Assembly (NCBI GenBank): GCA_902801125.1
Contig: CADCGT010000004.1
Location: forward strand, 28,550-92,549
Length of the DNA stretch: 64,000 bases
Direction of reading: 5' to 3'
From: an uncultured Pseudomonadota bacterium
Lineage (GTDB): Bacteria > Pseudomonadota > Alphaproteobacteria > Rs-D84
The notes beneath the pieces are model-generated. The model saw nothing but the letters and a program-made list of their open reading frames with translations. It was not told the origin of the DNA and made no database searches. Positions 46,338 through 55,499 of the stretch are shown here, piece by piece (the stretch's first letter is position 1; each line of letters starts with the position of its first letter). A program made the position numbers and the translations under genes.

Positions 46338-47110
46338 TGAAACGAAGTGATGCGAATTTTATTGTGATGAAAAATCTTGACCTGGGGTATGGGGACCGGG
46401 TTGTTCTGCGCGATATAAATTTCACGATAAATCGTGGTGATATTTTCGTTATTATGGGGATGTCGGGTTGCGGGAAAAGTACGATTATGCGTTCTGTGGT
46501 TGGGCTGTTGCGGCCGATGCGCGGCAACATCTTGGTTGACGGCACAGATTTATGGGCGGTTGACGATGACGCGCGTAAAAAAGTTATTGAAAAATTTGGT
46601 GTGTCTTTTCAAAGTGGCGCGTTGTTTTCATCTATGACGGTTGGTGAAAATGTTGCGTTGCCGATTGAATTAAAATCCTGTTTGTCTGCAACAAAAATTC
46701 GTGAACGCGTTCGTGAAAAATTAAAGATTGTGGGGATGGGTGGGTGTGAAAACCTGTATCCCGCCCAGATTAGTGGTGGTATGATAAAACGGGTGGCATT
46801 GGCGCGGGCGTTGGTCACCGAACCAGACACTTTGTTTTTTGACGAACCGTCGGCGGGTTTGGACCCGGTGCGCAGTGCGGAATTGGACCAATTGATTTTA
46901 GATATAAATCGCACACATGGAACAACGATTGTGATGGTGACACACGAATTGCCAACGATTATGTCTATTGCAACAAACAGTGTTTATATCGATTGCGATA
47001 CGCGTTCGGTCGCATCATGTGGTTCGCCACGAAATATATTGAACACAACAAAAAATCCGCAAATCATAGAATTCTTGACGCGCGGAAAATCACATGGGGG
47101 TAAAAAATGA
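46337..47110 (+). CDS. mlaF: ABC transporter ATPase MlaF
   Basis: 257 residues. Walker A GMSGCGKST, Q-loop FQSGALFSSMTVGENV, signature ISGGMIKRVALARAL, Walker B LFFDEPSAGLDP and H-loop VTHELP are complete. The QSGALF motif is typical of the Mla/Mce ATPases. Overlaps both neighbours by one to four bases. Confidence 0.95.
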   Translation: MKRSDANFIVMKNLDLGYGDRVVLRDINFTINRGDIFVIMGMSGCGKSTIMRSVVGLLRPMRGNILVDGTDLWAVDDDARKKVIEKFGVSFQSGALFSSMTVGENVALPIELKSCLSATKIRERVREKLKIVGMGGCENLYPAQISGGMIKRVALARALVTEPDTLFFDEPSAGLDPVRSAELDQLILDINRTHGTTIVMVTHELPTIMSIATNSVYIDCDTRSVASCGSPRNILNTTKNPQIIEFLTRGKSHGGKK

Positions 47111-47883
47111 ACAAACCAAACAAACGTTTAATCGGTGTTTTTTTAATATTCGGTATATTGTTGTTTATCGGGGCGTTGCTGTTCTTTTTCGGGGCGCGAT
47201 TGGAACGCAACAGCGTGACACCGGTTTTGTTTTTTGAAGGTTCGGTCAAGGGATTAAATGTCGGCGCAAATGTATATTTCCGCGGTGTGCCAATTGGCCA
47301 TGTCGATAAAATTCAAATGATTCCAACCAGCGAAGATAAAATTGTTATACCCGTCTATGTTCGCATTGACCCGCAAATGAGTGCGAACGGTCAAATGTCA
47401 AAATCGCAAATGGAAAAATGGATTGTCGGAATGGTAAAACACGGATTAAAGGGAAAATTACAAACCCAGAGTGTCTTGACCGGCCAGATGACAATCGAAC
47501 TGGATTTCTATCCGAATTATCCGGAACGTTTCCGCGCAGAAAAATACGACATAGACGATATTGAAATTCCAACCGTCCCATCAATGTTGGATGAAATTTC
47601 CCAGAACCTTGAAAAAATACCAATTTCTGATATTTCCAGCAACATGAACGGATTGTTACAAAACCTTAACAACGATATTCCGGAATTGTTGCGGCAATCA
47701 ACCGCGGCGGTGGCAAGTATAAACAGACTTGCAAATTCTATATCTGGGCCGGGGTCGAACACCGTGTCGGATTTGAACAAAATGATAAATGATGTTAGCG
47801 AGGCCGCAAAATCTGTATCGCGTTTAAGTGACTATCTTGAACGCCACCCCGAGGCATTATTAAAAGGTAAAGGAGGATATTAA
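47107..47883 (+). CDS. mlaD: MCE-domain periplasmic lipid-binding protein MlaD
   Basis: 258 residues. One N-terminal membrane span (LIGVFLIFGILLFIGALLFFF) is followed by the MCE core (FFEGSVKGLNVGANVYFRGVPIGHV). The C-terminal part is helical (residues 150-250), long enough for the tunnel bundle. Forms the hexameric periplasmic ring of the transporter. Confidence 0.92.
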   Translation: MNKPNKRLIGVFLIFGILLFIGALLFFFGARLERNSVTPVLFFEGSVKGLNVGANVYFRGVPIGHVDKIQMIPTSEDKIVIPVYVRIDPQMSANGQMSKSQMEKWIVGMVKHGLKGKLQTQSVLTGQMTIELDFYPNYPERFRAEKYDIDDIEIPTVPSMLDEISQNLEKIPISDISSNMNGLLQNLNNDIPELLRQSTAAVASINRLANSISGPGSNTVSDLNKMINDVSEAAKSVSRLSDYLERHPEALLKGKGGY

Positions 47884-47884
47884 A

Positions 47885-48493
47885 ATGAAAATAAAAAATA
47901 TATTTCTTGCGATTGGTATGTTTGCATTGACCGCGTGCAGTTTTGGTCGCCCCAGTGACCCATCACAATTTTATGCAATTACAACCCCCGATGTAGCCCA
48001 GGTTCGTGGCCCCGCCACATCCACAAATGTATTGATTGAAAATGTGTCGGTGCCACAATCGGTTGATCGTCCACAAATTGTTATAAAGCATTCTGATTCA
48101 AATATCGTGACGGTGTCCGAATTTAATCGCTGGGTCGAAGGGTTGAATACCGCCCTGCCCGTGGCAATATCAGAAAATATGAATATGTATGCCAAAAATA
48201 TCAACGCACGTCCGAAACGATTTGCCGCACATAACACAAACACGAAATACTTTGTGTCGATTGATTTTGTTCGGTTTGAAACCGAAATGGACGGCAAGAT
48301 AACAATATCTGCGTGGTGGACGGTTGCAAACAACCGCGGTGATGTCTTGGCCCAGAAAAAAACAAACCTTGTCACAGATACGCCCGGCGCGGAATCGGAT
48401 ACGCCCGACTATGATGCGATTGTTGCGGAACAAAGTAAATTGATTGCGCGATTGTCATATAAAATCGCAGATGTCATAAGCGAATTAAAGTAA
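47885..48493 (+). CDS. ABC-type transport auxiliary lipoprotein (PqiC/DUF330 family)
   Basis: 202 residues. Lipobox FALTAC, then FYAITTP and IENVSVPQSVDRPQIVIK as in PqiC-type lipoproteins, which tether Mce systems at the outer membrane. One base separates the mlaD stop from this ATG. It takes the place of MlaB/MlaC genes, which are absent here. Confidence 0.85.
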   Translation: MKIKNIFLAIGMFALTACSFGRPSDPSQFYAITTPDVAQVRGPATSTNVLIENVSVPQSVDRPQIVIKHSDSNIVTVSEFNRWVEGLNTALPVAISENMNMYAKNINARPKRFAAHNTNTKYFVSIDFVRFETEMDGKITISAWWTVANNRGDVLAQKKTNLVTDTPGAESDTPDYDAIVAEQSKLIARLSYKIADVISELK

Positions 48494-48807
48494 AAAGTTA
48501 TATATTATTTCCTTGACCGACATAATCGTTTTTTTCTAACATTTTGGTTAGAGGAAACCATGCACAAGGAAAGGTTATGTTTTGGACACCGCGGAAATCT
48601 AGAGAGAGAAATAAGTCTCGGTGGTTGATTGCTCTTTGCTCTCATTTAAAAAAAAATTCATATAAGGTATATTTCTTGGGTTATGAGATTTAACAGGTTA
48701 TTCCATAATAATCCCCACCGTGGTGGGGATTGGGTATCAAAAGCCTTTCAAAAATCAAGTGTCCGTGGGGACAAAAAACATCCAATTTGGAAAAAAGGGG
48801 TGGGGAA
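48494..48807. other. Gene-free region between the mla operon and the RNase E/G gene
   Basis: Contains CTAAC/GTTAG hairpin near 48536, CACCG/CGGTG pairing near 48580-48620, and a perfect 10-bp hairpin AATCCCCACC-GT-GGTGGGGATT at 48710-48731. No T-run follows it on either strand, so a plain terminator is doubtful. No CDS supported. Confidence 0.4.
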
Positions 48808-50610
48808 TTATCCCACCAATTTTTTCCACAAACTGGTCTTTTTGCCCTTTTGCGACGGACGCTTGCGCGTGCGATGTGGCGCGTTCATCGTGGTCTTTTT
48901 TGCCTCGATATGTTGCGCGTTTTTCTTTTTCGCATCCGTTGACGGCGCATTCGCCATCAGCAAATCGTCCGTTTTATTTTGCTCTGGCGCAACGCGTTGG
49001 ATTGAATATTGGTCAATGTTCATCAAACTGTCGTCGCCGACAATCACGATTTCGGTTCCAAATTCATTTTCCATCGCATTCAATTCCGCCCGTTTGTGGT
49101 TCAATATATAAATCGCAATATCGGTCGGAACGGTCATAATTATCTTTTGCGCCGCTTTCGCCAGTAATTTTTCCTGAAGATGGCGGAACAAGATAATAGA
49201 CGCCGTTTGAATACTTGGCACCACGCCCGCGCCCATACAATGCGGACACGGAACATAGGATGATTCAATAAAACTGCTGCGTAATCTTTGGCGCGACAGC
49301 ATCAAAACCCCAAACGCGTTGATTTTTGCAACCTGGGTCCGGGCGCGGTCATGCTTCATAACCTCGCGCATTTTCATTTCTAATTTGCGGTTGTTCTTTT
49401 CTTCTTCCATGTCGATAAAGTCAATCGCGACAATGCCCGCCAAATCACGCAGGCGCAATTGCAGGGCAATTTCTTCGGCGGCCTCGAGATTAGTGTTAAG
49501 GGCCGTTTGTTCAATATCTTTTTCCTTAATCGCGCGCGAAGAATTGACATCAATTGTCACCATCGCTTCGGTCTGGTTTATAACCAGTGACCCGCCAGAC
49601 GGCAATTGAACATACGGACCATGCAGGCCTTCCAATTGTTTTTCAACGCCGGCCTTGGTCATAAGTGGCACCGCGGCATCTTTATACAAGACCAATTGTT
49701 TGCGTGGTGCGCGGCCATACATTTGCTGAAAATATGTCTTGGCGGCTTCAAAAGCCTCTTCGCCCTGGATAGTCAAAACATCGTCTTTGGACGAAAGGAA
49801 ATCGCGAACCACACGGCGAAGAAGAGAATCTTCGGTATGAATTATTACCGGTGCAACCGATTCCAATGTCGTTTTGCGAATTTCGTTCCACAAATTCACA
49901 AGGTAATCATAGTCCGCCGATATATCCGCCGCCGTTGCCCCAAATGCCGCCGTCCGCAAAACGACCGTCATGCCCTTTGGTATCTTTAATGTATGCAATA
50001 TTTCACGCAGGCGTGCGCGTTCGGCACGGTCAGAAATCTTTTTAGAAATTCCATAACTGTTGCGTTTGCGGGAATTCGGCATCAAGACCGCAAAACGACC
50101 CGCCAACGACAAATATGTCGTCATAGACGCGCCCTTTTGTCCGCGTTCTTCCTTTACCCCCTGGACCAGCAATATTTGCTTTGGTTTAATAACATCCTGG
50201 ATTTTGAATTCACGGGCGCGTTTAACAAATTCTTTGTTATCTTCGCCGGCACTGTGGTCATCGTATTCGGCGACTTCGTCCATTTCATCATCGGGGTCTT
50301 CGTCGTCGTCAACGATATTGGCATGTGCCAATTCTAATAATTTCTTTTTCTGTTCGGGGGTCACCTGGTAATAATCAGGATGGATTTCCGAAAACGGCAA
50401 GAATCCATTTTTACCGGTGCCATAGTCAACAAACGCGGCCTGGAGTGACGGTTCAACCCTTATAACCTTGGCCAGATAAATGTTCCCTTTTATCTGGGGC
50501 TTGGTGGTTGTTTCAACGTCAAAATCAGACACGCGGTTGTTCAGTGAATCAACAACGACAACGCGTGTTTCTTCCGGGTGGACTGCGTCCACATATATCT
50601 TTTTTGACAT
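48808..50610 (-). CDS. rng: Ribonuclease E/G
   Basis: 600 residues. An S1 domain (GNIYLAKVIRVEPSLQAAFVDYG) starts near residue 40. Catalytic aspartates are in VTIDVNSSRA and VAIDFIDME. The zinc-link is CPHCMGAG near residue 460. The C-terminal scaffold of RNase E is absent apart from a short basic tail (HRTRKRPSQKGKK), so degradosome assembly may be minimal. Handles rRNA/tRNA processing and mRNA decay. The ATG follows AAGGAT. Confidence 0.92.
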   Translation of the reverse strand: MSKKIYVDAVHPEETRVVVVDSLNNRVSDFDVETTTKPQIKGNIYLAKVIRVEPSLQAAFVDYGTGKNGFLPFSEIHPDYYQVTPEQKKKLLELAHANIVDDDEDPDDEMDEVAEYDDHSAGEDNKEFVKRAREFKIQDVIKPKQILLVQGVKEERGQKGASMTTYLSLAGRFAVLMPNSRKRNSYGISKKISDRAERARLREILHTLKIPKGMTVVLRTAAFGATAADISADYDYLVNLWNEIRKTTLESVAPVIIHTEDSLLRRVVRDFLSSKDDVLTIQGEEAFEAAKTYFQQMYGRAPRKQLVLYKDAAVPLMTKAGVEKQLEGLHGPYVQLPSGGSLVINQTEAMVTIDVNSSRAIKEKDIEQTALNTNLEAAEEIALQLRLRDLAGIVAIDFIDMEEEKNNRKLEMKMREVMKHDRARTQVAKINAFGVLMLSRQRLRSSFIESSYVPCPHCMGAGVVPSIQTASIILFRHLQEKLLAKAAQKIIMTVPTDIAIYILNHKRAELNAMENEFGTEIVIVGDDSLMNIDQYSIQRVAPEQNKTDDLLMANAPSTDAKKKNAQHIEAKKTTMNAPHRTRKRPSQKGKKTSLWKKLVG

Positions 50611-50886
50611 CAAATAATCCTTTTGTGTTTATTGCGTATAAATGGCCATTAATCCGTCCCCGTGGGGCGTCCAAGCCCATGCCAAGGGAATACGCCACGA
50701 TAAGACACAGCACCAATCGAATCAAAGGAAATAAAAACAACATGTTTTACAACCCCATATTATACGTTGAACAAGAGTCTACCACGCCCCCAATCATTTG
50801 GCAAGGATATTTTATTCGTTTGTTTTTGGGTAGCTTGACATTGTGGATTTTTGTAGTATGTTGCGATTGCAACAAAAGGATTTTGA

Positions 50887-51588
50887 ATGAAGACAAAGTT
50901 GGAACTAACGCTACAAGTTGTTGCCCCAAAGGACACAGAATGGGTTTACTTTGGCCGAAAGTTTGAAAGTTTTGAAACATTTTGGGGTGATTTACAAATT
51001 TATAATGACGAAGGACGAATTCGTTATATCATATCACTTTTCTGTGGATATATAAGGCATGTAAAGGAATTTAACAATCCATATAGAGCCAACATTGAGC
51101 CAGAAGACCATTTGCCCGCGTATCAACCAAAAAGTTTGTTGGAATGTATTAAACAAATTTGGGACAAAAGCAAAGGACCTGAAATGAATATACGTCCTTC
51201 TGATGATGTTTGCGCCATAAAGGGTTATTACGATAGGCCGGATTCGAAACAGGATTTGGATGTTGGGCGTATTGTCCAAATGTGTTTAATGACAGGTACG
51301 GATTACAAACTAACAACTTGGGCACCTTATCGTGGTGGTTTTGCGTGTCTTGGTCCCAAACCCGAAGAATATGATGTTCATGCCATCACAATAAATAAAA
51401 CAACTATCGATACAAAAAAACACGGATGGTTTTATGCTAGCGCCCTATACATGGACCATTTGAAAAAACAGAAGAAAGCCGAAGAGGAAAGACGGGCGCA
51501 ATATGCACTTGAAGAAGAGAAACATAGGACCGATTGTTGGAATGCCACAGTTGCGAAGGTAATGCAAGACTTAAGCGTGCGTTCTTAA
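50887..51588 (+). CDS. Hypothetical protein, tandem paralogue A
   Basis: 233 residues. It shares with the next gene FWGD (near residue 35), SLFCGYIRH, CAIK and PDSKQDLDVGRIVQ. The C-terminal 50 residues are a charged helix. The start follows AAAGGA. No signal peptide. Not recognised; GC content is lower than in the core genes. Confidence 0.65.
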   Translation: MKTKLELTLQVVAPKDTEWVYFGRKFESFETFWGDLQIYNDEGRIRYIISLFCGYIRHVKEFNNPYRANIEPEDHLPAYQPKSLLECIKQIWDKSKGPEMNIRPSDDVCAIKGYYDRPDSKQDLDVGRIVQMCLMTGTDYKLTTWAPYRGGFACLGPKPEEYDVHAITINKTTIDTKKHGWFYASALYMDHLKKQKKAEEERRAQYALEEEKHRTDCWNATVAKVMQDLSVRS

Positions 51589-51625
51589 CATTCATAACAT
51601 AAGATTAATAAAAAAAGGATTCGAC

Positions 51626-52576
51626 ATGGCCGAACAAGAACCGGATTGGGTTGCAGATTGGTTAAATGTTGCCCGTGAAAACCCGCCCACATGGCATTAT
51701 TATGCCGGTGGACAAGCACCGATTAAATTTAGAGATTTTTGGGGCGATGTCACTATTCGTTGTTTGGGGCGTTATTACCAGGCGTCACTATTTTGCGGAT
51801 ATGTGCGGCACGAAACAGTGTATGGTAATAATGTTGGTCACACGATAATACACTACACGCCAAAGAATCAAAAGCAAGAGGTAATAAACTTTATCCAACA
51901 AATTTGGGAAATGGACCAACAACGTGGCAATAAACCAGTTCCAGGCAATTTTATTTATGCCATCAAACCCGACCAAAAAGCCAAGCCTGATTCAGAGCAA
52001 GATTTGGAAATTGGTCGTCTTGTACAACAATATTTTGCTGGGGAAGCAAATTTCTATTTAAAGACATCGCTAAATATGGATAATCCCTGGTGCCCCCTGG
52101 TCACCCGCGTAATAAGTGGGGAAGAAATTCCAACAAAGGGTATAGGTAGTTTTTACAGCGATGCCGCATACCACGATTTAACCTGTCCCGAAAAAGTAAG
52201 GGCCAATGGGGCAATCGCCAGCAAAGAAATCGGGGATTGCTTGGATAAAGGCGAAAAGAAAGTTTCTATATTTGGTGGCAAGGAATGTGGCGCCTTGGAC
52301 ACATATTGGGATATAAAAGCATATTTGCGTGGCGACGTAAAAAACGGCCAACCAAAAAAGGACAGCAAATGTTATTTTCGATTTTATGATTCACACCTTG
52401 GGACATTATTTATTCGTAATGGAATTGCAATATTATCCAAATATGATTGGGCGATGCCGGATTTTGACCTTGGAAACATTAGATATCCAGTATACGGTAT
52501 GCCCGATGACGAATTTAGGCAGATAGCAAACCAAATGTGGGATTTATACCATAAACAACTGTGCCAAAAACGCTAA
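51626..52576 (+). CDS. Hypothetical protein, tandem paralogue B
   Basis: 316 residues. It matches paralogue A in FRDFWGDVTIRC, SLFCGYVRH, YAIKPD and PDSEQDLEIGRLVQQYF, then adds an unrelated 100-residue C-terminal half (VSIFGGKECGALDTYWDIKAYL). The ribosome-binding site AAAAGGA is good. The pair is 37 nt apart and probably co-transcribed. Shared motifs suggest a soluble domain of about 150 residues not known to me. Confidence 0.65.
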   Translation: MAEQEPDWVADWLNVARENPPTWHYYAGGQAPIKFRDFWGDVTIRCLGRYYQASLFCGYVRHETVYGNNVGHTIIHYTPKNQKQEVINFIQQIWEMDQQRGNKPVPGNFIYAIKPDQKAKPDSEQDLEIGRLVQQYFAGEANFYLKTSLNMDNPWCPLVTRVISGEEIPTKGIGSFYSDAAYHDLTCPEKVRANGAIASKEIGDCLDKGEKKVSIFGGKECGALDTYWDIKAYLRGDVKNGQPKKDSKCYFRFYDSHLGTLFIRNGIAILSKYDWAMPDFDLGNIRYPVYGMPDDEFRQIANQMWDLYHKQLCQKR

Positions 52577-52590
52577 GTCATAGGTAAAAA

Positions 52591-52612
52591 AAACACCGCC
52601 GAATGGCGGTAT
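52591..52612. terminator. Intrinsic terminator between convergent genes
   Basis: ACCGCC-gaat-GGCGGT flanked by A-run and T-rich tract. Confidence 0.8.
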
Positions 52613-52613
52613 T

Positions 52614-53639
52614 TTATTCGTTGTTGACTTTATTCTTGGAAACGTGCGGAAAACGGGGCATATGCTCTTTCGCTTCGGCCAACCAACGACGCATGCGCGC
52701 ACGCACCCACCGTTCGTATATAAAGAACAGCCCCCCCACCCCAATCAATGGCAAAACATAATAAATTATGCGATACGCAAGCAATGCGCCAAAAACGCTG
52801 GCCTTGTCCGCGCCTTCGGGCAATGCAAGCAAGAAAACACTTTCAAACACGCCAATGCCACCAGGAACCTGGCTAAATACACCGGTGGTTTGCGCCACCA
52901 CAAACAGCCCGATAAATGTCCCAAACGGAATATGCACAAACGGCGACAGACAAAAATACAGAACCAATCCGGCAAGAACACTGTCCGCCATACCAAGTAA
53001 AGTCTGGAGAAACGCCATCTTGGTCGATGGGATTTCAAATTTTAATTGGCCAATCTTTACACTTTTGTTGCGGAAAAATACAGTTATCGCAAAATATGCC
53101 AACAATGCCGCAAGACAGAATATAAACAATGTGTTAAGGCCCACAGACGCCCCAACCGATTCGGCAAAAATATCATGCGGTATAAGAAAATAACCCACAA
53201 CCGCAATCGCCGTCGCCCCAAGAAAATATGTGAACCCGTTTATCGTGACAATCTTGACAATATCGCCACCGCGAATTCGCCACCGGGTATAAAGGCGATA
53301 ACGAATCGCGCCACCAGACACAACCGCATGACCGGCATTATTACTTATTGCGAACCCAAGCATCCCGGCCAACATCCATTTCCACCAAGAAACCTTGTCC
53401 CCCGCCCCCACATATTTCAACGCAAGGTAATCATACAGCGCCAACGCCACATAACCCGCCAAACACGCCACCGACGCCAAAACCAAATTTATAAACGGAA
53501 TATTTAACAACGCATGCGCAATATCAGACAAGGAATAATTACGCAATTGCCACCAGAGCATCCCCGCCGCCAAACAAAAGAATACTATGCCGGAATACCC
53601 CAACAGTTTTTTAAATGTTTTTTTCGCATTTGTTGACAT
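52614..53639 (-). CDS. Lysylphosphatidylglycerol synthase TM-region/UPF0104-type membrane protein
   Basis: 341 residues with about eight membrane spans. The pattern AISNNAGHAVVSGGAIRYRLY ... GFTYFLGATAI and FSQVPGGIGVFESVFLLALP is typical of the integral-membrane flippase domain found in MprF and stand-alone relatives. The soluble aminoacyl-transferase half is missing. Probably moves a lipid across the inner membrane. The start follows AAGAAGG; the frame upstream is non-conserved and enters the tRNA-tail repeats. Confidence 0.85.
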   Translation of the reverse strand: MSTNAKKTFKKLLGYSGIVFFCLAAGMLWWQLRNYSLSDIAHALLNIPFINLVLASVACLAGYVALALYDYLALKYVGAGDKVSWWKWMLAGMLGFAISNNAGHAVVSGGAIRYRLYTRWRIRGGDIVKIVTINGFTYFLGATAIAVVGYFLIPHDIFAESVGASVGLNTLFIFCLAALLAYFAITVFFRNKSVKIGQLKFEIPSTKMAFLQTLLGMADSVLAGLVLYFCLSPFVHIPFGTFIGLFVVAQTTGVFSQVPGGIGVFESVFLLALPEGADKASVFGALLAYRIIYYVLPLIGVGGLFFIYERWVRARMRRWLAEAKEHMPRFPHVSKNKVNNE

Positions 53640-53727
53640 ACAAACCTTCTTGCGATTGCAAATAATAACACCCAATAAACAAAAATGCAAGTGCGAGTAT
53701 GATGCGATACATTGGCAATATAAAAAC

Positions 53728-53800
53728 ACCGCCGAAACATTAAAAATTAAACCCCACCATTTTGGTGGGGTTGAATTTAATGGGGCGGATGACCGGATTG
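53728..53800. repeat. tRNA-His tail repeat, copy 4 (most distal)
   Basis: ACCGCCGAAACATTAAAAAT, then the hairpin ACCCCACC-atttt-GGTGGGGT, then TGGGGCGGATGACCGGATTG (53781-53800), which matches the reversed 3' end of tRNA-His. The left part also occurs at 54516-54536. Confidence 0.85.
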
Positions 53801-53905
53801 CACACAACCTTGGCCTATTCCTGATTGGTGTCTCGAAAATCATTTTTGTACTTGACAGTTTGTTTTTTTGTGCTATTTTATGTTCATAAAACTAAAAGGA
53901 TAAAA

Positions 53906-54355
53906 ATGAAAAAGAAAATACTATTATTGGCGTTGGCGCTCGGGTTGTCTAATTGTATTCCAACCGAGATCGTAGCGCAAGATTTTCGTAAGGCAAAAAA
54001 AGAACAAAAAATCGCGGAAAAAGCAGAAAAAGAACTATCAGTGGATACAGTATTGGTTCTTTGGGTAAACAGAGTGGTTAGCAGCGATGCAAATGGAAGT
54101 TATAGTAATATAAATGCGCGGGTTGTAACCAAATATGGCCTAGAATACACTATAACTGGAACGTCCAATGATTATTTATTACCTTCTGTGGAGCCTGGTC
54201 ATGAAGTTGTCGTTCGGAGATTTATGAAACTCACATTGTTAGAAAATAGTGGCAATGGTGGCAGCTATGATGCGAAAGAAGCCAATGAACTTATCGAGAA
54301 TTTAACAGTAAAACGTATGAAAGAAAATTGGTTATCAAAACAAAAGAAAAAATAA
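53906..54355 (+). CDS. Lipoprotein-like small secreted protein inside the tRNA-His repeat array
   Basis: 149 residues. Signal peptide with lipobox-like LALGLSNC, a charged coiled-coil stretch (FRKAKKEQKIAEKAEKE), then a beta-rich domain. Its own promoter TTGACA (near 53853) and TATTTT are visible, and AAAAGGAT precedes the ATG. It occupies the third interval of the repeat array, which is longer than the others by about the length of this gene. Looks like cargo. Not recognised. Confidence 0.7.
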   Translation: MKKKILLLALALGLSNCIPTEIVAQDFRKAKKEQKIAEKAEKELSVDTVLVLWVNRVVSSDANGSYSNINARVVTKYGLEYTITGTSNDYLLPSVEPGHEVVVRRFMKLTLLENSGNGGSYDAKEANELIENLTVKRMKENWLSKQKKK

Positions 54356-54360
54356 ATATA

Positions 54361-54412
54361 ATCCAGCCCATTCGGCTGGATTCTCAAATTCATGGGGCGG
54401 ATGACCGGATTG
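54361..54412. repeat. tRNA-His tail repeat, copy 3
   Basis: Hairpin AATCCAGCC-cattc-GGCTGGATT followed by TGGGGCGGATGACCGGATTG (54393-54412), the tRNA-His 3' end on the minus strand. The hairpin also terminates the lipoprotein gene. Confidence 0.85.
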
Positions 54413-54441
54413 CACATCCCAACACTTCGTGTCGGGACCCT

Positions 54442-54586
54442 TCCACTCGTAAGATTCGAACTTCGCTGGCGCTTGTTCTCATCAACTATCGTGTCGAACC
54501 TGCGGTTCTTATCCGAACCGCCGAAACATTAAAAATAAAACGCGCCACCGGCGCATTTAATTTTTAATGGGGCGGATGACCGGATT
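54442..54586. repeat. tRNA-His tail repeat unit with copy 2
   Basis: Reading on the minus strand: tail AATCCGGTCATCCGCCCCA (54586-54568), hairpin GCGCC/GGCGC, AGAACCG-ca-GGTTCGACACG (about 54510-54490), GCGCCAGCG (54472-54464), CGAGTGGA (54449-54442). The last three blocks also occur behind tRNA-Ser(GCT). Confidence 0.75.
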
Positions 54587-54703
54587 GTTTCACCAATATT
54601 ATCCCATTTGCTTTCGCAAACCGGCGCACTTCCGTTCGCCTTGGGCTAATATTTCGAACCGGCTGTTTCGCCGGTTCAAATCCGGATTCGACCAGATAAA
54701 ATT

Positions 54704-54730
54704 AAACCCCACCATTTTGGTGGGGTTGAA
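54704..54730 (-). terminator. tRNA-His terminator
   Basis: ACCCCACC-aaaat-GGTGGGGT on the minus strand directly after the tRNA, followed by TTTAATTTT. Confidence 0.8.
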
Positions 54731-54735
54731 TTTTA

Positions 54736-54813
54736 TGGGGCGGATGACCGGATTCGAACCGGCGACATTCGGTACCACAAACCGACGCTCTAACCAGCTG
54801 AGCTACATCCGCC
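54736..54813 (-). tRNA. tRNA-His(GTG)
   Basis: 78 nt including the extra G-1 opposite C73, acceptor GCGGATG/CATCCGC, anticodon loop TTGTGGT, T-loop GGTTCGAAT, encoded CCA. Its 3' terminal 19 nt are repeated three more times downstream on its strand. Confidence 0.97.
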
Positions 54814-54920
54814 ATGTGCGAAGCAGTCTATCATTAAAATATTTGGTTTTCAAGATTTTTCTTTAAATTCCGTAAAAAACATTTATAATTCCAGCGAACT
54901 GTTTGCAAAAGGACGAAACT

Positions 54921-55427
54921 ATGCAGGAAATTATAAAAATGTATGCCGCGTTAGAATCCAATCCTGTCACAGTATCCTATCCCGATGGCCAGATAGCGGC
55001 AAATGATAAAAACATTCTTTCCTATACGTACGATAACAATTTTATAACTGTTTACACATTTGGACCATATAGACTTGCACATCACGATGTGTCGCGCAAA
55101 AACGAGTATTTAAATGGGTACAGTGAAGAGTTGGTGTTTACAAAAAACGGAACCTCATTCTATTTGCCGGTTCAGGTTGGCAAATTTACAAGGGATTTTC
55201 AAAAAGATTATATTGATTTATATCAGGCAATCAAAGCCAAGGCCGATGGCAAACAATTTACAAATCCGTATGTAGAACACACCAATGATGCAGTGTATTT
55301 TCTGCAAAAATACATAGTTGAAGCCACCGAAGAATTACTGGGCGTGCAAAATAAAGACAAGATGTTAAAACAATTAGAAGATATACGGGCGTTGATATTA
55401 AAAAGTCAAAATGCGATTGCAAAATAA
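54921..55427 (+). CDS. Hypothetical protein
   Basis: 168 residues, soluble. DNNFITVYTFGPYRLAHHDVSRK in the first half, helical C-terminus (NDAVYFLQKYIVEATEELLG). The ATG follows AAAAGGA; a TTG 18 nt upstream was rejected. A strong terminator follows. Not recognised. Confidence 0.65.
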   Translation: MQEIIKMYAALESNPVTVSYPDGQIAANDKNILSYTYDNNFITVYTFGPYRLAHHDVSRKNEYLNGYSEELVFTKNGTSFYLPVQVGKFTRDFQKDYIDLYQAIKAKADGKQFTNPYVEHTNDAVYFLQKYIVEATEELLGVQNKDKMLKQLEDIRALILKSQNAIAK

Positions 55428-55429
55428 AA

Positions 55430-55456
55430 ATCGCCCCAATTGGGGCGGTTTCTTTT
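55430..55456 (+). terminator. Intrinsic terminator
   Basis: CGCCCC-aatt-GGGGCG preceded by A5 and followed by a T-rich tract. Confidence 0.85.
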
Positions 55457-55499
55457 TCACTTGCCTTGTATATCGAATTTTTAGTATTTTTTATGTGTA

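Noticed and set aside
48540..48640. GAGGAAACC...GGAAAGG stretch resembling SRP or RNase P RNA fragments
   Set aside because: The signature tetraloop and conserved helices of either RNA could not be built around it.
50549..50966. A hydrophobic minus-strand ORF ahead of rng and a plus-strand ORF from 50742
   Set aside because: The first has no ribosome-binding site and runs out of frame into rng; the second overlaps the start of a better supported gene.
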